The translations under genes and the position numbers were made by a program. Source: Streptomyces rugosispiralis (lineage in GTDB: Bacteria > Actinomycetota > Actinomycetes > Streptomycetales > Streptomycetaceae). From it: a stretch of DNA of 64,000 bases. Each line of letters starts with the position of its first letter. Position 1 is the stretch's first letter. Positions 33,095-43,423 of the stretch are shown here, one piece after another. The notes beneath the pieces were generated by a model. The model did no database searches and had not been told where the DNA came from. It saw nothing but the letters and a program-made list of their open reading frames with translations. The DNA is taken from contig NZ_JANIAA010000029.1 in assembly GCF_024505145.1 (NCBI RefSeq), forward strand, positions 62,001-126,000. The letters are read 5' to 3'.

Positions 33095-33675
33095 GCGCCG
33101 ACCCCCATGCAGTCCCGGAGCCGGATGAGCCCGTCCCGGAGTCTGGTCTTTACGGTCCCGAGCGGCAGCGACAGCAGCTCAGCCACCTCGCGGTAGGAGC
33201 GGCCCCGGTAGTAGGCGAGCGTCACCGACTGCCGCTGCAGCTCGGTCAGCGTCCGCATGCACCGGCGCACCTGCTCGCGCTCGAGCCTGGCCTCCACCTG
33301 CTCGGTCACCTCGTCGAACGCCGGGGTACGGGACAGCAGCGCGGCACGCTCCTCGCGGTCGGAGGCGGCCTGCGCCGAGCGCACCCGGTCCACGGCGCGC
33401 CGGTGCGCCACCGTCATGATCCAGGACATGGCGCTGCCCCGGCCCGGTTCGAACCGTGCCGCGGACCGCCACACCTCGACCAGGACCTCCTGGGTGACCT
33501 CCTCGGCCTGGGCCGGGTCGCGCAGCAGACTGCGCGTCAGCCCCAGGACCGGCCCGCTGACGGCGTCGTAGAGGGCGCCGAACGCGTTCTGGTCCCCCCG
33601 GGCCACCATCTGGAGCAACTCTTCGAGGTCCGGTCCGCGCGCGGCGGGTCCGCCGATGTACACGGGTTCTCTCAC
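33091..33675 (-). CDS. ECF RNA polymerase sigma factor (SigK-like)
   Basis: A sigma-70 family ECF factor of about 194 residues. Region 2 is LGLTRSLLRDPAQAEEVTQEVLVEVW with MSWIMTVAHRRAVDRVRS. Region 4 carries LTELQRQSVTLAYYRGRSYREVAELLSLPLGTVKTRL. The pairing with an RskA-type anti-sigma identifies the SigK/ECF19-like group. GTG at 33675 is chosen since GGAAGGAC lies seven bases upstream; an ATG at 33756 would add 27 residues, but that ATG lies within the 19-base iterons. The sigma factor is expected to drive its own operon, with the iterons at 33753-33828 near the promoter. Confidence 0.9.
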   Translation of the reverse strand: MREPVYIGGPAARGPDLEELLQMVARGDQNAFGALYDAVSGPVLGLTRSLLRDPAQAEEVTQEVLVEVWRSAARFEPGRGSAMSWIMTVAHRRAVDRVRSAQAASDREERAALLSRTPAFDEVTEQVEARLEREQVRRCMRTLTELQRQSVTLAYYRGRSYREVAELLSLPLGTVKTRLRDGLIRLRDCMGVGA

Positions 33676-33752
33676 GGGCCGTCCTTCCGGGAACGATGCG
33701 GCGCACACGGAGGTGTCGTACCTCATTCGTCGCCCGGACGGGTGCGGATTGG

Positions 33753-33828
33753 TCAAGGTGCTCCGAACACATCAAGGTGCTCCGAACACATCAAGGTGCT
33801 CCGAACACATCAAGGTGCCCGGCACACG
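33753..33828. repeat. 19-bp iterons upstream of the sigma factor gene
   Basis: Three exact copies of TCAAGGTGCTCCGAACACA start at 33753, 33772 and 33791. A fourth, diverged copy runs to 33828. They lie 80-150 bases upstream of the preferred sigma start, between it and the protease terminator. Iterons at a promoter suggest repeated binding sites for a regulator or repeated promoter elements. Confidence 0.85.
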
Positions 33829-33871
33829 TCGAGCCCCGGTGATCGTCGAGGTGCGCCGTTCGCACGCGTGA

Positions 33872-33902
33872 GGCCGCCGCGGTCCGATCGACCGCGGCGG
33901 CC
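33872..33902 (-). terminator. Hairpin after the streptogrisin gene
   Basis: A perfect 13-base-pair stem (33872-33884 against 33890-33902) with a five-base loop lies 14 bases beyond the protease stop codon. It also separates the protease from the sigma-gene upstream region. Confidence 0.8.
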
Positions 33903-33915
33903 CCGGCGCCCGGCG

Positions 33916-35091
33916 TCAGCCGGTGGTGAGGGTGAGCCCGTAGGTCGTCAGGATCGGGTTCACCGGCTGGTAGTACGTCGTGCCGCCGGCGGTGCAGTTG
34001 CCGGAGCCGCCGGAGGTGACGCCCTGCGCCTCGCTGCCCGAGATGAACGAGCCGCCGGAGTCGCCCGGCTCGGCGCAGACGTTGGTGCGGGTGACCCCGC
34101 TGACCGTGCCCTGGGGGTACTGCACGCTGGTGTCGTGCTGCTGGATGGTGCCGCAGTGCCAGCCGGTCGTGGAGCCGGAGCGGCAGACGGACGACCCCAC
34201 CGGCGCTTCCTGGGAGCCGGTGACGGTGACGTTGGTGCCCTGGGGGCCGATCACCCACGGCTGCGGGGCCCAGTCGGCGTTCGTGGCCACCCACGCGTAG
34301 TCGTTGCCGGGGAAGCTGGAGCCCTGGAAGGTGCCCTGGGCCACCCGGTTGAAGCCGGCGGTGGTGTCGCCCTGGCCGCCGCAGTGGCCGGCGGTGACGA
34401 AGCCGTTCTGCTCGGCCTTGGTCACCGAGAAGCCGATCGAGCAGCGGGCGGCGTCGTTGATGTAGAACGCCTCGCCGCCGCGCAGGTCGTACAGCGGGCT
34501 CGGCCGCTCGGCCGACTCCACGATCCGTACCACCTCGCGGTCCGCGCCGCTCGCGGCGACGAAGGCGGCCGCCTCGGTGGGCTCGGCCGACTGCACCACG
34601 ACGCTGTTGGTCTTCACGTCCACGTACCAGGCGGAGGCGACATCGGCGGCCGGGGGGCGCTCGGCGGCGGTGCGGTCCAGGGCCTGCTTGGCGTCGACGA
34701 GGGCCTTGAGGCTGTGCTTGACGACGGCGGCCTTGGCGCCGCGGGCCGTGATGGTGGCGCTCTGCTCCTTGTCGGTGGTGGCCACGGTGAGTTCGGCGGT
34801 GTTGCCGGACACCCATGCGCCGCCGTAGGAGCTGCCCAGGCTCTGGCGCAGCCCCGGTTCGGCCTCTCCGGCCCGGTACTCATTGGATATCCGTGCCCGC
34901 GCCTCATCGGCCGTCAGGCCCAGATCGCGCTGCATCGAGGCCAGCATCTCGGGGGGCACCTCCCTCCGGGGGCGGGGGGAGGGTTCACCGGGGTCGGCCA
35001 CCGCGGGTATGCCGCTCCCCAGGAAGAGGGCGGCTATCGCGACGGTGCAACCGGCGGCCAGCTCAAGGCCGTGACGGCGTCTGCGGGACAT
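33916..35091 (-). CDS. Secreted streptogrisin-like serine protease (S1 family)
   Basis: A 391-residue preproenzyme. An Arg-rich signal peptide ends near PAVA at residue 32. A propeptide of about 170 residues includes the alpha-lytic protease prodomain strands (AWYVDVKTNSVVV). The mature chymotrypsin-fold domain starts near DLRGGEAFYIN. The catalytic triad is visible: His in FVTAGHCGG, Asp in GNDYAWV, Ser in EPGDSGGSF. Three disulfide pairs fit the cysteines (ARCSIG/GHCGG, SSVCRSG/GWHCGT, NVCAEPG/GNCTAG). It is secreted and self-processed, and would degrade extracellular protein. The gene is monocistronic and ends at a strong hairpin. Confidence 0.93.
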   Translation of the reverse strand: MSRRRRHGLELAAGCTVAIAALFLGSGIPAVADPGEPSPRPRREVPPEMLASMQRDLGLTADEARARISNEYRAGEAEPGLRQSLGSSYGGAWVSGNTAELTVATTDKEQSATITARGAKAAVVKHSLKALVDAKQALDRTAAERPPAADVASAWYVDVKTNSVVVQSAEPTEAAAFVAASGADREVVRIVESAERPSPLYDLRGGEAFYINDAARCSIGFSVTKAEQNGFVTAGHCGGQGDTTAGFNRVAQGTFQGSSFPGNDYAWVATNADWAPQPWVIGPQGTNVTVTGSQEAPVGSSVCRSGSTTGWHCGTIQQHDTSVQYPQGTVSGVTRTNVCAEPGDSGGSFISGSEAQGVTSGGSGNCTAGGTTYYQPVNPILTTYGLTLTTG

Positions 35092-35315
35092 CTTCGGTCT
35101 CCTCGGCTAGGAATATGGTCACGCTGTGTGTCCTTCTGGGCGCCAAGCGTAATTGCCGGGGATGTGCCTCGCTCGGTGGGCCGCATCGGTCCCGCACGGG
35201 GGTCATGCGTCCGGGATATGTCAGGACGGTGAGCGACGGCGGCGGTGGATACGGGTCCGCCCCGCCGCGGGGGACGCGACGGGGCGGAAGGTCTCGGCTG
35301 TCGAAGGTCTTGGAC

Positions 35316-36146
35316 TCAGCCGTTGAAGGTCTCGGGGTCCAGGCCCAGACGGACGCCGGTCTCGAGGGAGTCGATCGCCGCCAGGTCCTCGGAGTCCAGC
35401 TGGAAGTCGAAGACGTCGATGTTCTCCTTGATCCGCGACGGGGTCACGGACTTGGGAATCACCACATTGCCGAGGTCCAGGTGCCAGCGCAGCACCACCT
35501 GGGCCGGGGTCTTCCCGTGCTTCTCGGCGATCGCCGCCAGCTTGGGGTCCTCCAGCAGGCCCTTGCCCTGGCCGAGCGGGGACCACGCCTCGGTGGCGAT
35601 GTCGTGGCGGGCGTTGAAGGCGCGCAACTCCGCCTGCGGCAGCCGCGGGTGCAGCTCGATCTGGTCGATCACCGGGACGATCGAGGTCTCGGAGAGCAGC
35701 CGCTGGAGGTGGGCGGGGTGGAAGTTGGACACGCCGATGGCCTTGGCGCGGCCCTCGGAGTAGATCTTCTCGAACGCCTTCCAGGTGTCCACGTACTTGT
35801 CGACCCCGGGCATCGGCCAGTGGATCAGGTAGAGATCCACATACTCCAGGCCCAACTTGGTCAGCGAGGTGTCGAAGGCGCGCAGCGTCGAGTCGTACCC
35901 CTGCTCGCCGTTCCAGAGCTTGGTGGTGACGAACAGCTCGTCGCGCGCGATGCCCGACGCGGCGAGTCCCTTCCCCGTGCCCTCCTCGTTCCCGTAGATC
36001 GCGGCGGTGTCGATGCTGCGGTACCCGGCGTCCAGCGCGTTGCGCACCGCGATCTGCGCCTCGTCGTCCGGGATCTGCCAGACGCCGAAGCCGAGCTGCG
36101 GCATCCGTATGCCGTTGTTGAGCGTGATGAAGGGGATCTTGCTCAC
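35316..36146 (-). CDS. Aldo/keto reductase
   Basis: A 276-residue NADPH-dependent aldo/keto reductase, TIM-barrel, of the 2,5-diketo-gluconate reductase (AKR5) type. The catalytic tetrad is visible: Asp in YRSIDTAAIYGNEE, with the Tyr a few residues later, Lys in FVTTKLWN and His in YLIHWPMPG. The C-terminal nucleotide-binding signature is VIPKSVTPSRIKENIDVFDF. It is cytosolic and reduces small aldehydes or ketones. The start is GTG at 36146. The gene appears monocistronic, with about 80 bases to the EAD1 gene upstream. Confidence 0.92.
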   Translation of the reverse strand: MSKIPFITLNNGIRMPQLGFGVWQIPDDEAQIAVRNALDAGYRSIDTAAIYGNEEGTGKGLAASGIARDELFVTTKLWNGEQGYDSTLRAFDTSLTKLGLEYVDLYLIHWPMPGVDKYVDTWKAFEKIYSEGRAKAIGVSNFHPAHLQRLLSETSIVPVIDQIELHPRLPQAELRAFNARHDIATEAWSPLGQGKGLLEDPKLAAIAEKHGKTPAQVVLRWHLDLGNVVIPKSVTPSRIKENIDVFDFQLDSEDLAAIDSLETGVRLGLDPETFNG

Positions 36147-36225
36147 GAGCAGTCGATCCTTACGTCGGATGTGGATTACGTGCTTCCAACGCCTGCAACG
36201 ATCAACGGTCTGCCGTCATTCCCGT

Positions 36226-37041
36226 TCACCAGGGGCTCCCGCGCAGGATGACCACCCCGTCCCGCCCGAGGCGGTCCGCCGCCCGCCGCGCCGCCCGCTC
36301 CAGTGTGGGAGCCTCGCCCAGCAGGCCGTAGAGCCCGCCCGCGAAGGCCGCCGACGCCGCGCCGTCCAGCGGTCCGCGGTGGGCGACGACCACCTCGGCC
36401 GCCCCGGCGAACAGCCCGGCCAGCGGCGCTCCCTCGGGGCAGTCGAGCACCACACCGGGCAGCGGGGCGCCGGTCAGCCGGCGGTAGACGGCCAGCAGCT
36501 CGGCCAGCCGTGCGGCCGGTGTGTGGTGGGCCCGCCCGCCGCCGTCCTCGAAGACCAGCGTGCGCCCCTCGCGACGGCAGACCAGATGCAGCACATCCGG
36601 GCGTACGGTGAGGATCCACCGCAGATCGGTGGCGGCCGCGGCGGGGCACCGGTCCACCGTCAGGACGCCCCGGGCCGCCCGCTGGACCGCGGCTAACCCC
36701 TGACCGCCCGGGGCGGCGCCGGTCACCAGCACCCGCCGGACCCCGCCCCCGCCCGGCCGCTCCCGTAAGGCGGCCCGGAACACCTCGTTGTGCGGATAGG
36801 AGACGCGGGCGGCGGCCAGGACGCGCAGCCTGCCGTCCGCGACCCGGCCCGCGGCGACCGCCCCGGCCACCGCGGACCAGAACTCCCCGGCGGTCGCGGC
36901 GGCCGCGGGTATGTGCTCGGCGGGGAAGCCCGCTCTGCGCAGCAGCGCCACGGCGGACGGGCCGGGCGGGAAGACTTGCGTCAACTCCCCGATCTCCGCG
37001 GTCGTCAGCGCCGGATGTCCGTCCCCGTCCTGGCCGTCCAC
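36226..37041 (-). CDS. EAD1-domain protein with degenerate CHAT-like C-terminal region
   Basis: A 271-residue protein. Residues about 12-90 match effector-associated domain 1: LTTAEIGELTQVFPPG, then LLRRAGFPAEHIP, EFWSAVAGAVAAGRV and LRVLAAARVSYPHNEVF. EAD domains tether effectors to multi-protein conflict systems. The rest has the strand pattern of CHAT (caspase-like) proteases: RPDVLHLVCRREG where CHAT has its His loop, FEDGGGRAH, VVLDCPEG where CHAT has its Cys strand, and VVVAHRGPLD. The His is missing and the Cys is shifted, so it may be inactive or act as a recruiting protein. It is the last gene of the acyl-CoA ligase operon. EAD1 is fairly sure; CHAT is inference. Confidence 0.65.
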   Translation of the reverse strand: MDGQDGDGHPALTTAEIGELTQVFPPGPSAVALLRRAGFPAEHIPAAAATAGEFWSAVAGAVAAGRVADGRLRVLAAARVSYPHNEVFRAALRERPGGGGVRRVLVTGAAPGGQGLAAVQRAARGVLTVDRCPAAAATDLRWILTVRPDVLHLVCRREGRTLVFEDGGGRAHHTPAARLAELLAVYRRLTGAPLPGVVLDCPEGAPLAGLFAGAAEVVVAHRGPLDGAASAAFAGGLYGLLGEAPTLERAARRAADRLGRDGVVILRGSPW

Positions 37042-37115
37042 CGTGTTCCGCCGCTCCTCGCCTGTGCTCGTACCGTTCTGTGCCCCCCGGTTCCGTCCCC
37101 GCCGACGTCCCGTCC

Positions 37116-37790
37116 CTACTGCAGCGCGGCCAGGCGCAGCGGTTCCTCGAGCTCCTCCCGGAAGCGGTGCAGGGTGTGCCCCTCGCGCACCGTGGCGCCC
37201 ACCGCGACCGCCGCCCGGCTCACCGCCCCGCGCGGTGCCCGCACCACCATGGCCAGCCGGTACGTCCCGCCGATGCGCACCGCGGAGGTATGCCGGATCT
37301 CCCAGCCCGGGTCGGAGCGCAGCTCCCGCCGGGCCTCCAGACAGACCCGCTCGCCGTACGCCGTGTCGCCACCGTCCTGGAAACCGAGCCGCGGGCCGAG
37401 GTGGGCGGCCGGCGCCGATGCCGCCACCACGGCGGTGAGCCGGCGCGGGGTCATGGACCAGGCCACCGGCTGGAAGACCGCGGTGCCCCGCCGCGCCGGT
37501 TCCGCCGTGAGGCCGATATCGAGATTGACCGAGTGCAGGGCGGGGTCCGGCGCGTCCCGGGCGCAGGTCACCGACAGATGCACCAGGTGATAGACGGCGT
37601 TGTCCGCCTCGGTACGAAGGAAGTCCAGCAGCTCCGGATCCGGCCCGACGAGGTCGGCCGTGACCGGTAAGGCCACCGGCCCGCCCAGGACCACCCGCCC
37701 GGCCAGCCTCGGGCCGCTGGGCTGGGGTGTCTCCTCGGACAGCAGGGCCAGTTCGCGTTCGGGAAGTTCGGGGAGAATGACATCGATCAT
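37116..37790 (-). CDS. Uncharacterised protein between FadD and EAD1 genes
   Basis: A 224-residue cytosolic protein that I do not recognise. It has no signal peptide or membrane segment. It contains alternating hydrophobic strands, such as AVYHLVHLSVTCARD, VNLDIGLTAEP, FQPVAWSMTPRRLTAVVAA and TYRLAMVVRAPRG, giving a beta-rich prediction. It ends in an amphipathic helix (TLHRFREELEEPLRLAAL). The ATG at 37790 lies 19 bases after the acyl-CoA ligase stop, and 74 bases separate it from the EAD1 gene, so the three are probably co-transcribed. It may be a partner of the EAD1 protein. Confidence 0.7.
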   Translation of the reverse strand: MIDVILPELPERELALLSEETPQPSGPRLAGRVVLGGPVALPVTADLVGPDPELLDFLRTEADNAVYHLVHLSVTCARDAPDPALHSVNLDIGLTAEPARRGTAVFQPVAWSMTPRRLTAVVAASAPAAHLGPRLGFQDGGDTAYGERVCLEARRELRSDPGWEIRHTSAVRIGGTYRLAMVVRAPRGAVSRAAVAVGATVREGHTLHRFREELEEPLRLAALQ

Positions 37791-37809
37791 TTCGTGCCCC
37801 CTTCGCGGC

Positions 37810-39663
<1,854 letters not shown>

Positions 39664-39822
39664 AGCGCCGCGACCGTACCCGATCCGGCCCCCGATGCGG
39701 GAGAGGTGTTTTGTGCCCGGAACGTACGGAATGCCGGGCGGACAGTGAGGTGAAAGGGTATCAATCAGGCGTCGACGAGGGCGGATTGCGTGGAGTCTGG
39801 TCCTATGCGCCGCGTGTGTGGC

Positions 39823-40716
39823 TCATATGTAACGGCCTTCTGCACGAAATCTCTCCGATCGTGGCACAGGCCCCGCCAGGATCGCGGCGGCGAGCCGCTC
39901 CGCGGCGGCGTGCGGGGCGCCCTCCTGCCGATGCTTTCCGTACAACAGTACGAAATCCACCGGGCCGAGGTCCGGCAGCGCGGCCCGTTCGGGGACCGGC
40001 GCCAGGCCGGGCGGGATCAGGCCATGGGTGTGGGCCATCACCCCGAGCCCGGCGCGGGCCGCCGCGACCAACCCGTTGAGACTGCCACTGGTGCATACGA
40101 TCCGCCATGACCTGCCGTGCCGCTCCAGCACATCCAGCGCGCGGGCCCGGGTGAGCCCGGGGGGCGGGAAGACGATCAGGGGGAGCGGGCGGTCCGGATC
40201 CAGCCGTAGCCGCTCGGCGCCGATCCACACCAGCCGGTCCCGCCACACCAGCTGCCCGCCCGGCCGGTCCTCGGACCGCTTGGCCAGCACCAGATCCAGC
40301 TTGCCCGCCTCCAGCCGCTCGTGCAGCGTGCCCGACAGCTCGACGGTGAGCTCCAGGTCCACCTCGGGGTGGTCGCGGCGGAACCCCTCCAGGATCTCCG
40401 GCAGCCGGGTCACCACGAAGTCCTCCGAGGCGCCGAAGCGCAGCCGGCCGCGCAGCCGGGTGCCCCGGAACCAGCTCGCCGCCCGCTCGTTCGCCTCCAG
40501 GATGGAGCGGGCGAACCCCAGCATCGCCTCGCCGTCCTCGGTCAGTTCCACCCCATGGGTGTCGCGGGCGAAGAGCTGCCGCCCGACGGCCGTCTCCAGC
40601 TTGCGGACCTGCTGGCTCACGGTGGACTGGCGCACCCCGAGGCGGTCGGCGGCCTGGGTGAAGCTGAGGGTCTGGGACACCGCGAGAAACGTCCGGAGCT
40701 GGGCGGGGTCGTACAT
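39823..40716 (-). CDS. LysR family transcriptional regulator
   Basis: A LysR-type regulator of about 297 residues. The N-terminal winged helix-turn-helix is LRTFLAVSQTLSFTQAADRLGVRQSTVSQQVRKLE (residues 6-40). The effector-binding domain follows, with LRFGASEDFV, DLVLAKRSED and GLGVMAHTHGLIP. TACAGT stands seven bases before the ATG at 40716, which would make the mRNA leaderless; an alternative GTG at 40725 falls inside that element. The gene is divergent from the second SBF transporter and should control it, as LysR proteins commonly regulate the adjacent divergent gene. The effector is unknown. Confidence 0.9.
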   Translation of the reverse strand: MYDPAQLRTFLAVSQTLSFTQAADRLGVRQSTVSQQVRKLETAVGRQLFARDTHGVELTEDGEAMLGFARSILEANERAASWFRGTRLRGRLRFGASEDFVVTRLPEILEGFRRDHPEVDLELTVELSGTLHERLEAGKLDLVLAKRSEDRPGGQLVWRDRLVWIGAERLRLDPDRPLPLIVFPPPGLTRARALDVLERHGRSWRIVCTSGSLNGLVAAARAGLGVMAHTHGLIPPGLAPVPERAALPDLGPVDFVLLYGKHRQEGAPHAAAERLAAAILAGPVPRSERFRAEGRYI

Positions 40717-40772
40717 GGCGGCCACTGTACGCCGAGGCCATCACGGAAGGCGATGACAGTCAGAGCGGTATA

Positions 40773-40783
40773 CGGGATTCCCG
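40773..40783. promoter_or_regulatory. Candidate LysR site in the divergent promoter
   Basis: CGGGA-T-TCCCG is a short perfect inverted repeat between the LysR gene and the SBF transporter gene. It has the T-N11-A-like dyad character of LysR sites. It is short, and chance cannot be excluded at this GC content. Confidence 0.35.
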
Positions 40784-40851
40784 ATGACCTTGATCGGGAG
40801 CACCATGGAACGGGCCCCGTCCGTGTCCATGCCAGGCGAGAAAGAGAACGA

Positions 40852-41988
<1,137 letters not shown>

Positions 41989-42000
41989 CGTCAGCTTCCG

Positions 42001-42120
42001 GCGGCCGGGGCTGCGGCGGCCTGGTCACCGGCGGCCGGGGTCGCGGCTGCCTGGTCACCGGCGGCCGGGGTTGCGGCTGCCTAGTTACCGGCGGTCTCGT
42101 CTCCGGCTGCCTGGTCGTCG
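42001..42120. repeat. Four 30-bp repeats across the methyltransferase 3-prime end
   Basis: Four 30-base units start at 42001, 42031, 42061 and 42091 with GCGGCCGGGGnnGCGGCTGCC. On the minus strand they encode ten-residue Ala/Gly/Asp/Gln units in the methyltransferase frame. The stop codon at 42081-42083 arises inside the third unit, where the neighbouring units have a Gln codon. Confidence 0.85.
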
Positions 42121-42773
42121 GCAGGCGGCAGCGGCTTGCGGGCGATGAGGAACGCCTGCGGGGTGGGCTCCCAGCGTTCCGGTTCACGGATGGTCCGGGC
42201 GTGGACGGGCAGTCCGGCCCCGGCCAGCAACTCGGCGATCCGGTCCGGCTGCCAGCGGCGGAAGGTCAGCGACACCTCATGGCCGAACGCCTCCGCATAG
42301 ACCCGCTGCTCATCGCCCACCTGGAAGCCCACCAGCGCGTATCCACCGGGCGCCAGCACCCGGTGGAACTCGGCGAACACATCCGGCAGCCGCTCCTGCG
42401 GAACGTGGATCGTGGAGTACCACGCCACCACGGCGGCGAGGGTGCCGTCCGGGATGTCCAGGGCCAGCATCGACCCCTCCTCGAACCGCAGCCCGGGATG
42501 CTCCCGCCGGGCCAGCTCCACCATCCGCGGCGACAGGTCGATCCCGTACACGGACAGCCCCAGACCGTGGAGATGCGCGGTCACCCGGCCCGGTCCGCTG
42601 CCCACATCGGCCACCGGTCCGCCCCCGGCGTTCCGTACCAGCTCGGCGAACCCGGCGAACACCGCCCGTTCCAGGGTCTGGGCCGCCAGTTCATCGCGGA
42701 ATCGCTCGTCGTAGTCGATGGCCATGGCGTCGTAGGACGCCCGCGTGGAGTTCAAGAAGTCGGCTTCGGTCAC
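42081..42773 (-). CDS. Class I SAM-dependent methyltransferase
   Basis: A 230-residue methyltransferase. Motif I is VADVGSGPGRVTAHL near residue 50. VYGIDLSPRMVELARRE carries the acidic residue that binds the SAM ribose. VAWYSTIHVP and RVLAPGGYALVGFQ are motifs II/III. The GTG at 42773 gives the expected N-terminal helix (TEADFLNSTRASYDAMAIDYDERF); longer frames read into a repeat-rich leader. The C-terminal ten residues derive from the 30-base repeats, where a Gln-to-stop change ended the tail. It is cytosolic and methylates an unknown small molecule. It is divergent from a VOC family gene. Confidence 0.9.
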   Translation of the reverse strand: MTEADFLNSTRASYDAMAIDYDERFRDELAAQTLERAVFAGFAELVRNAGGGPVADVGSGPGRVTAHLHGLGLSVYGIDLSPRMVELARREHPGLRFEEGSMLALDIPDGTLAAVVAWYSTIHVPQERLPDVFAEFHRVLAPGGYALVGFQVGDEQRVYAEAFGHEVSLTFRRWQPDRIAELLAGAGLPVHARTIREPERWEPTPQAFLIARKPLPPADDQAAGDETAGN

Positions 42774-42942
42774 GGCCGCACACCCTAGCGGGACACACCG
42801 CGGGTCCTTCCCTCCTCGCCCCTTCCCTCCTCGCCCCTTCCCACTGCCAAGGGCTCCGCCCCTGGGCGCGGCTGCCGCGTGGGAGGGGTTTCGCCTCTGG
42901 ATTCCGGGGTCCGTTGTCGTACCCCTCTGGGAGGCTTCGGGC

Positions 42943-43401
42943 ATGACGACGCTCACGCTGCAGCTGACCATCGACTGTGCCGAGCCACGCCGGATGGTGG
43001 CCTTCTGGTCCGAGGCCCTGGGCTATGTGCCGGAGCCCCCGCCGGGCGGCCACGCCACCTGGCGGGAGTACTGGGCGGACATGGGGGTGCCCGCCGAGGA
43101 ACTGCTCCCCGGGGTCGGGGAGACCCCGGAGTCCATCGTGGATCCGGAGGGGCAGGGTCCGCGGGTGTGGTTCCAGCAGGTTCCGGAGGCGAAGGCCACC
43201 AAGAACCGGCTGCATCTCGATCTGAAGGTGGGCGGTGGGCGGGATGTGCCCGTCGCGGTCCGCACCGAGCGCGTCACCGCGACCGTGGACCGGCTGAAGG
43301 AAGCCGGAGCCACGGTCCTGCGGATCATGGACGAGCCGGGGATGGAGTACTACGCGGTGGTGCTCCAGGACCCGGAGGGCAATGAGTTCTGTGTCGTCTA
43401 G
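42943..43401 (+). CDS. VOC family (glyoxalase-like) protein
   Basis: A 152-residue vicinal oxygen chelate protein with two beta-alpha-beta-beta-beta modules: LTLQLTIDCAEPRRMVAFWSEALGY for the first, and RLHLDLKVGGG with VLQDPEGNEFCVV for the second. His and Glu residues typical of metal coordination (RLHLDL, PEGNEF) are present. The group includes bleomycin-resistance-like and glyoxalase-like proteins. The ATG at 42943 has GGGAGG eight bases upstream. It is convergent with the sialidase gene, 22 bases apart, in a gap holding three TAGTTGTGG-type direct repeats. Confidence 0.88.
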   Translation: MTTLTLQLTIDCAEPRRMVAFWSEALGYVPEPPPGGHATWREYWADMGVPAEELLPGVGETPESIVDPEGQGPRVWFQQVPEAKATKNRLHLDLKVGGGRDVPVAVRTERVTATVDRLKEAGATVLRIMDEPGMEYYAVVLQDPEGNEFCVV

Positions 43402-43423
43402 TTGTGGTGACCAGTTGTGGCGA

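Noticed and set aside
33440..33460. GGTTCGAA resembling a tRNA T-arm
   Set aside because: It lies inside the sigma factor gene and no cloverleaf can be built around it.
33753..33828. CRISPR array
   Set aside because: Repeats are contiguous at 19 bases with no spacers, so this is a tandem iteron array.
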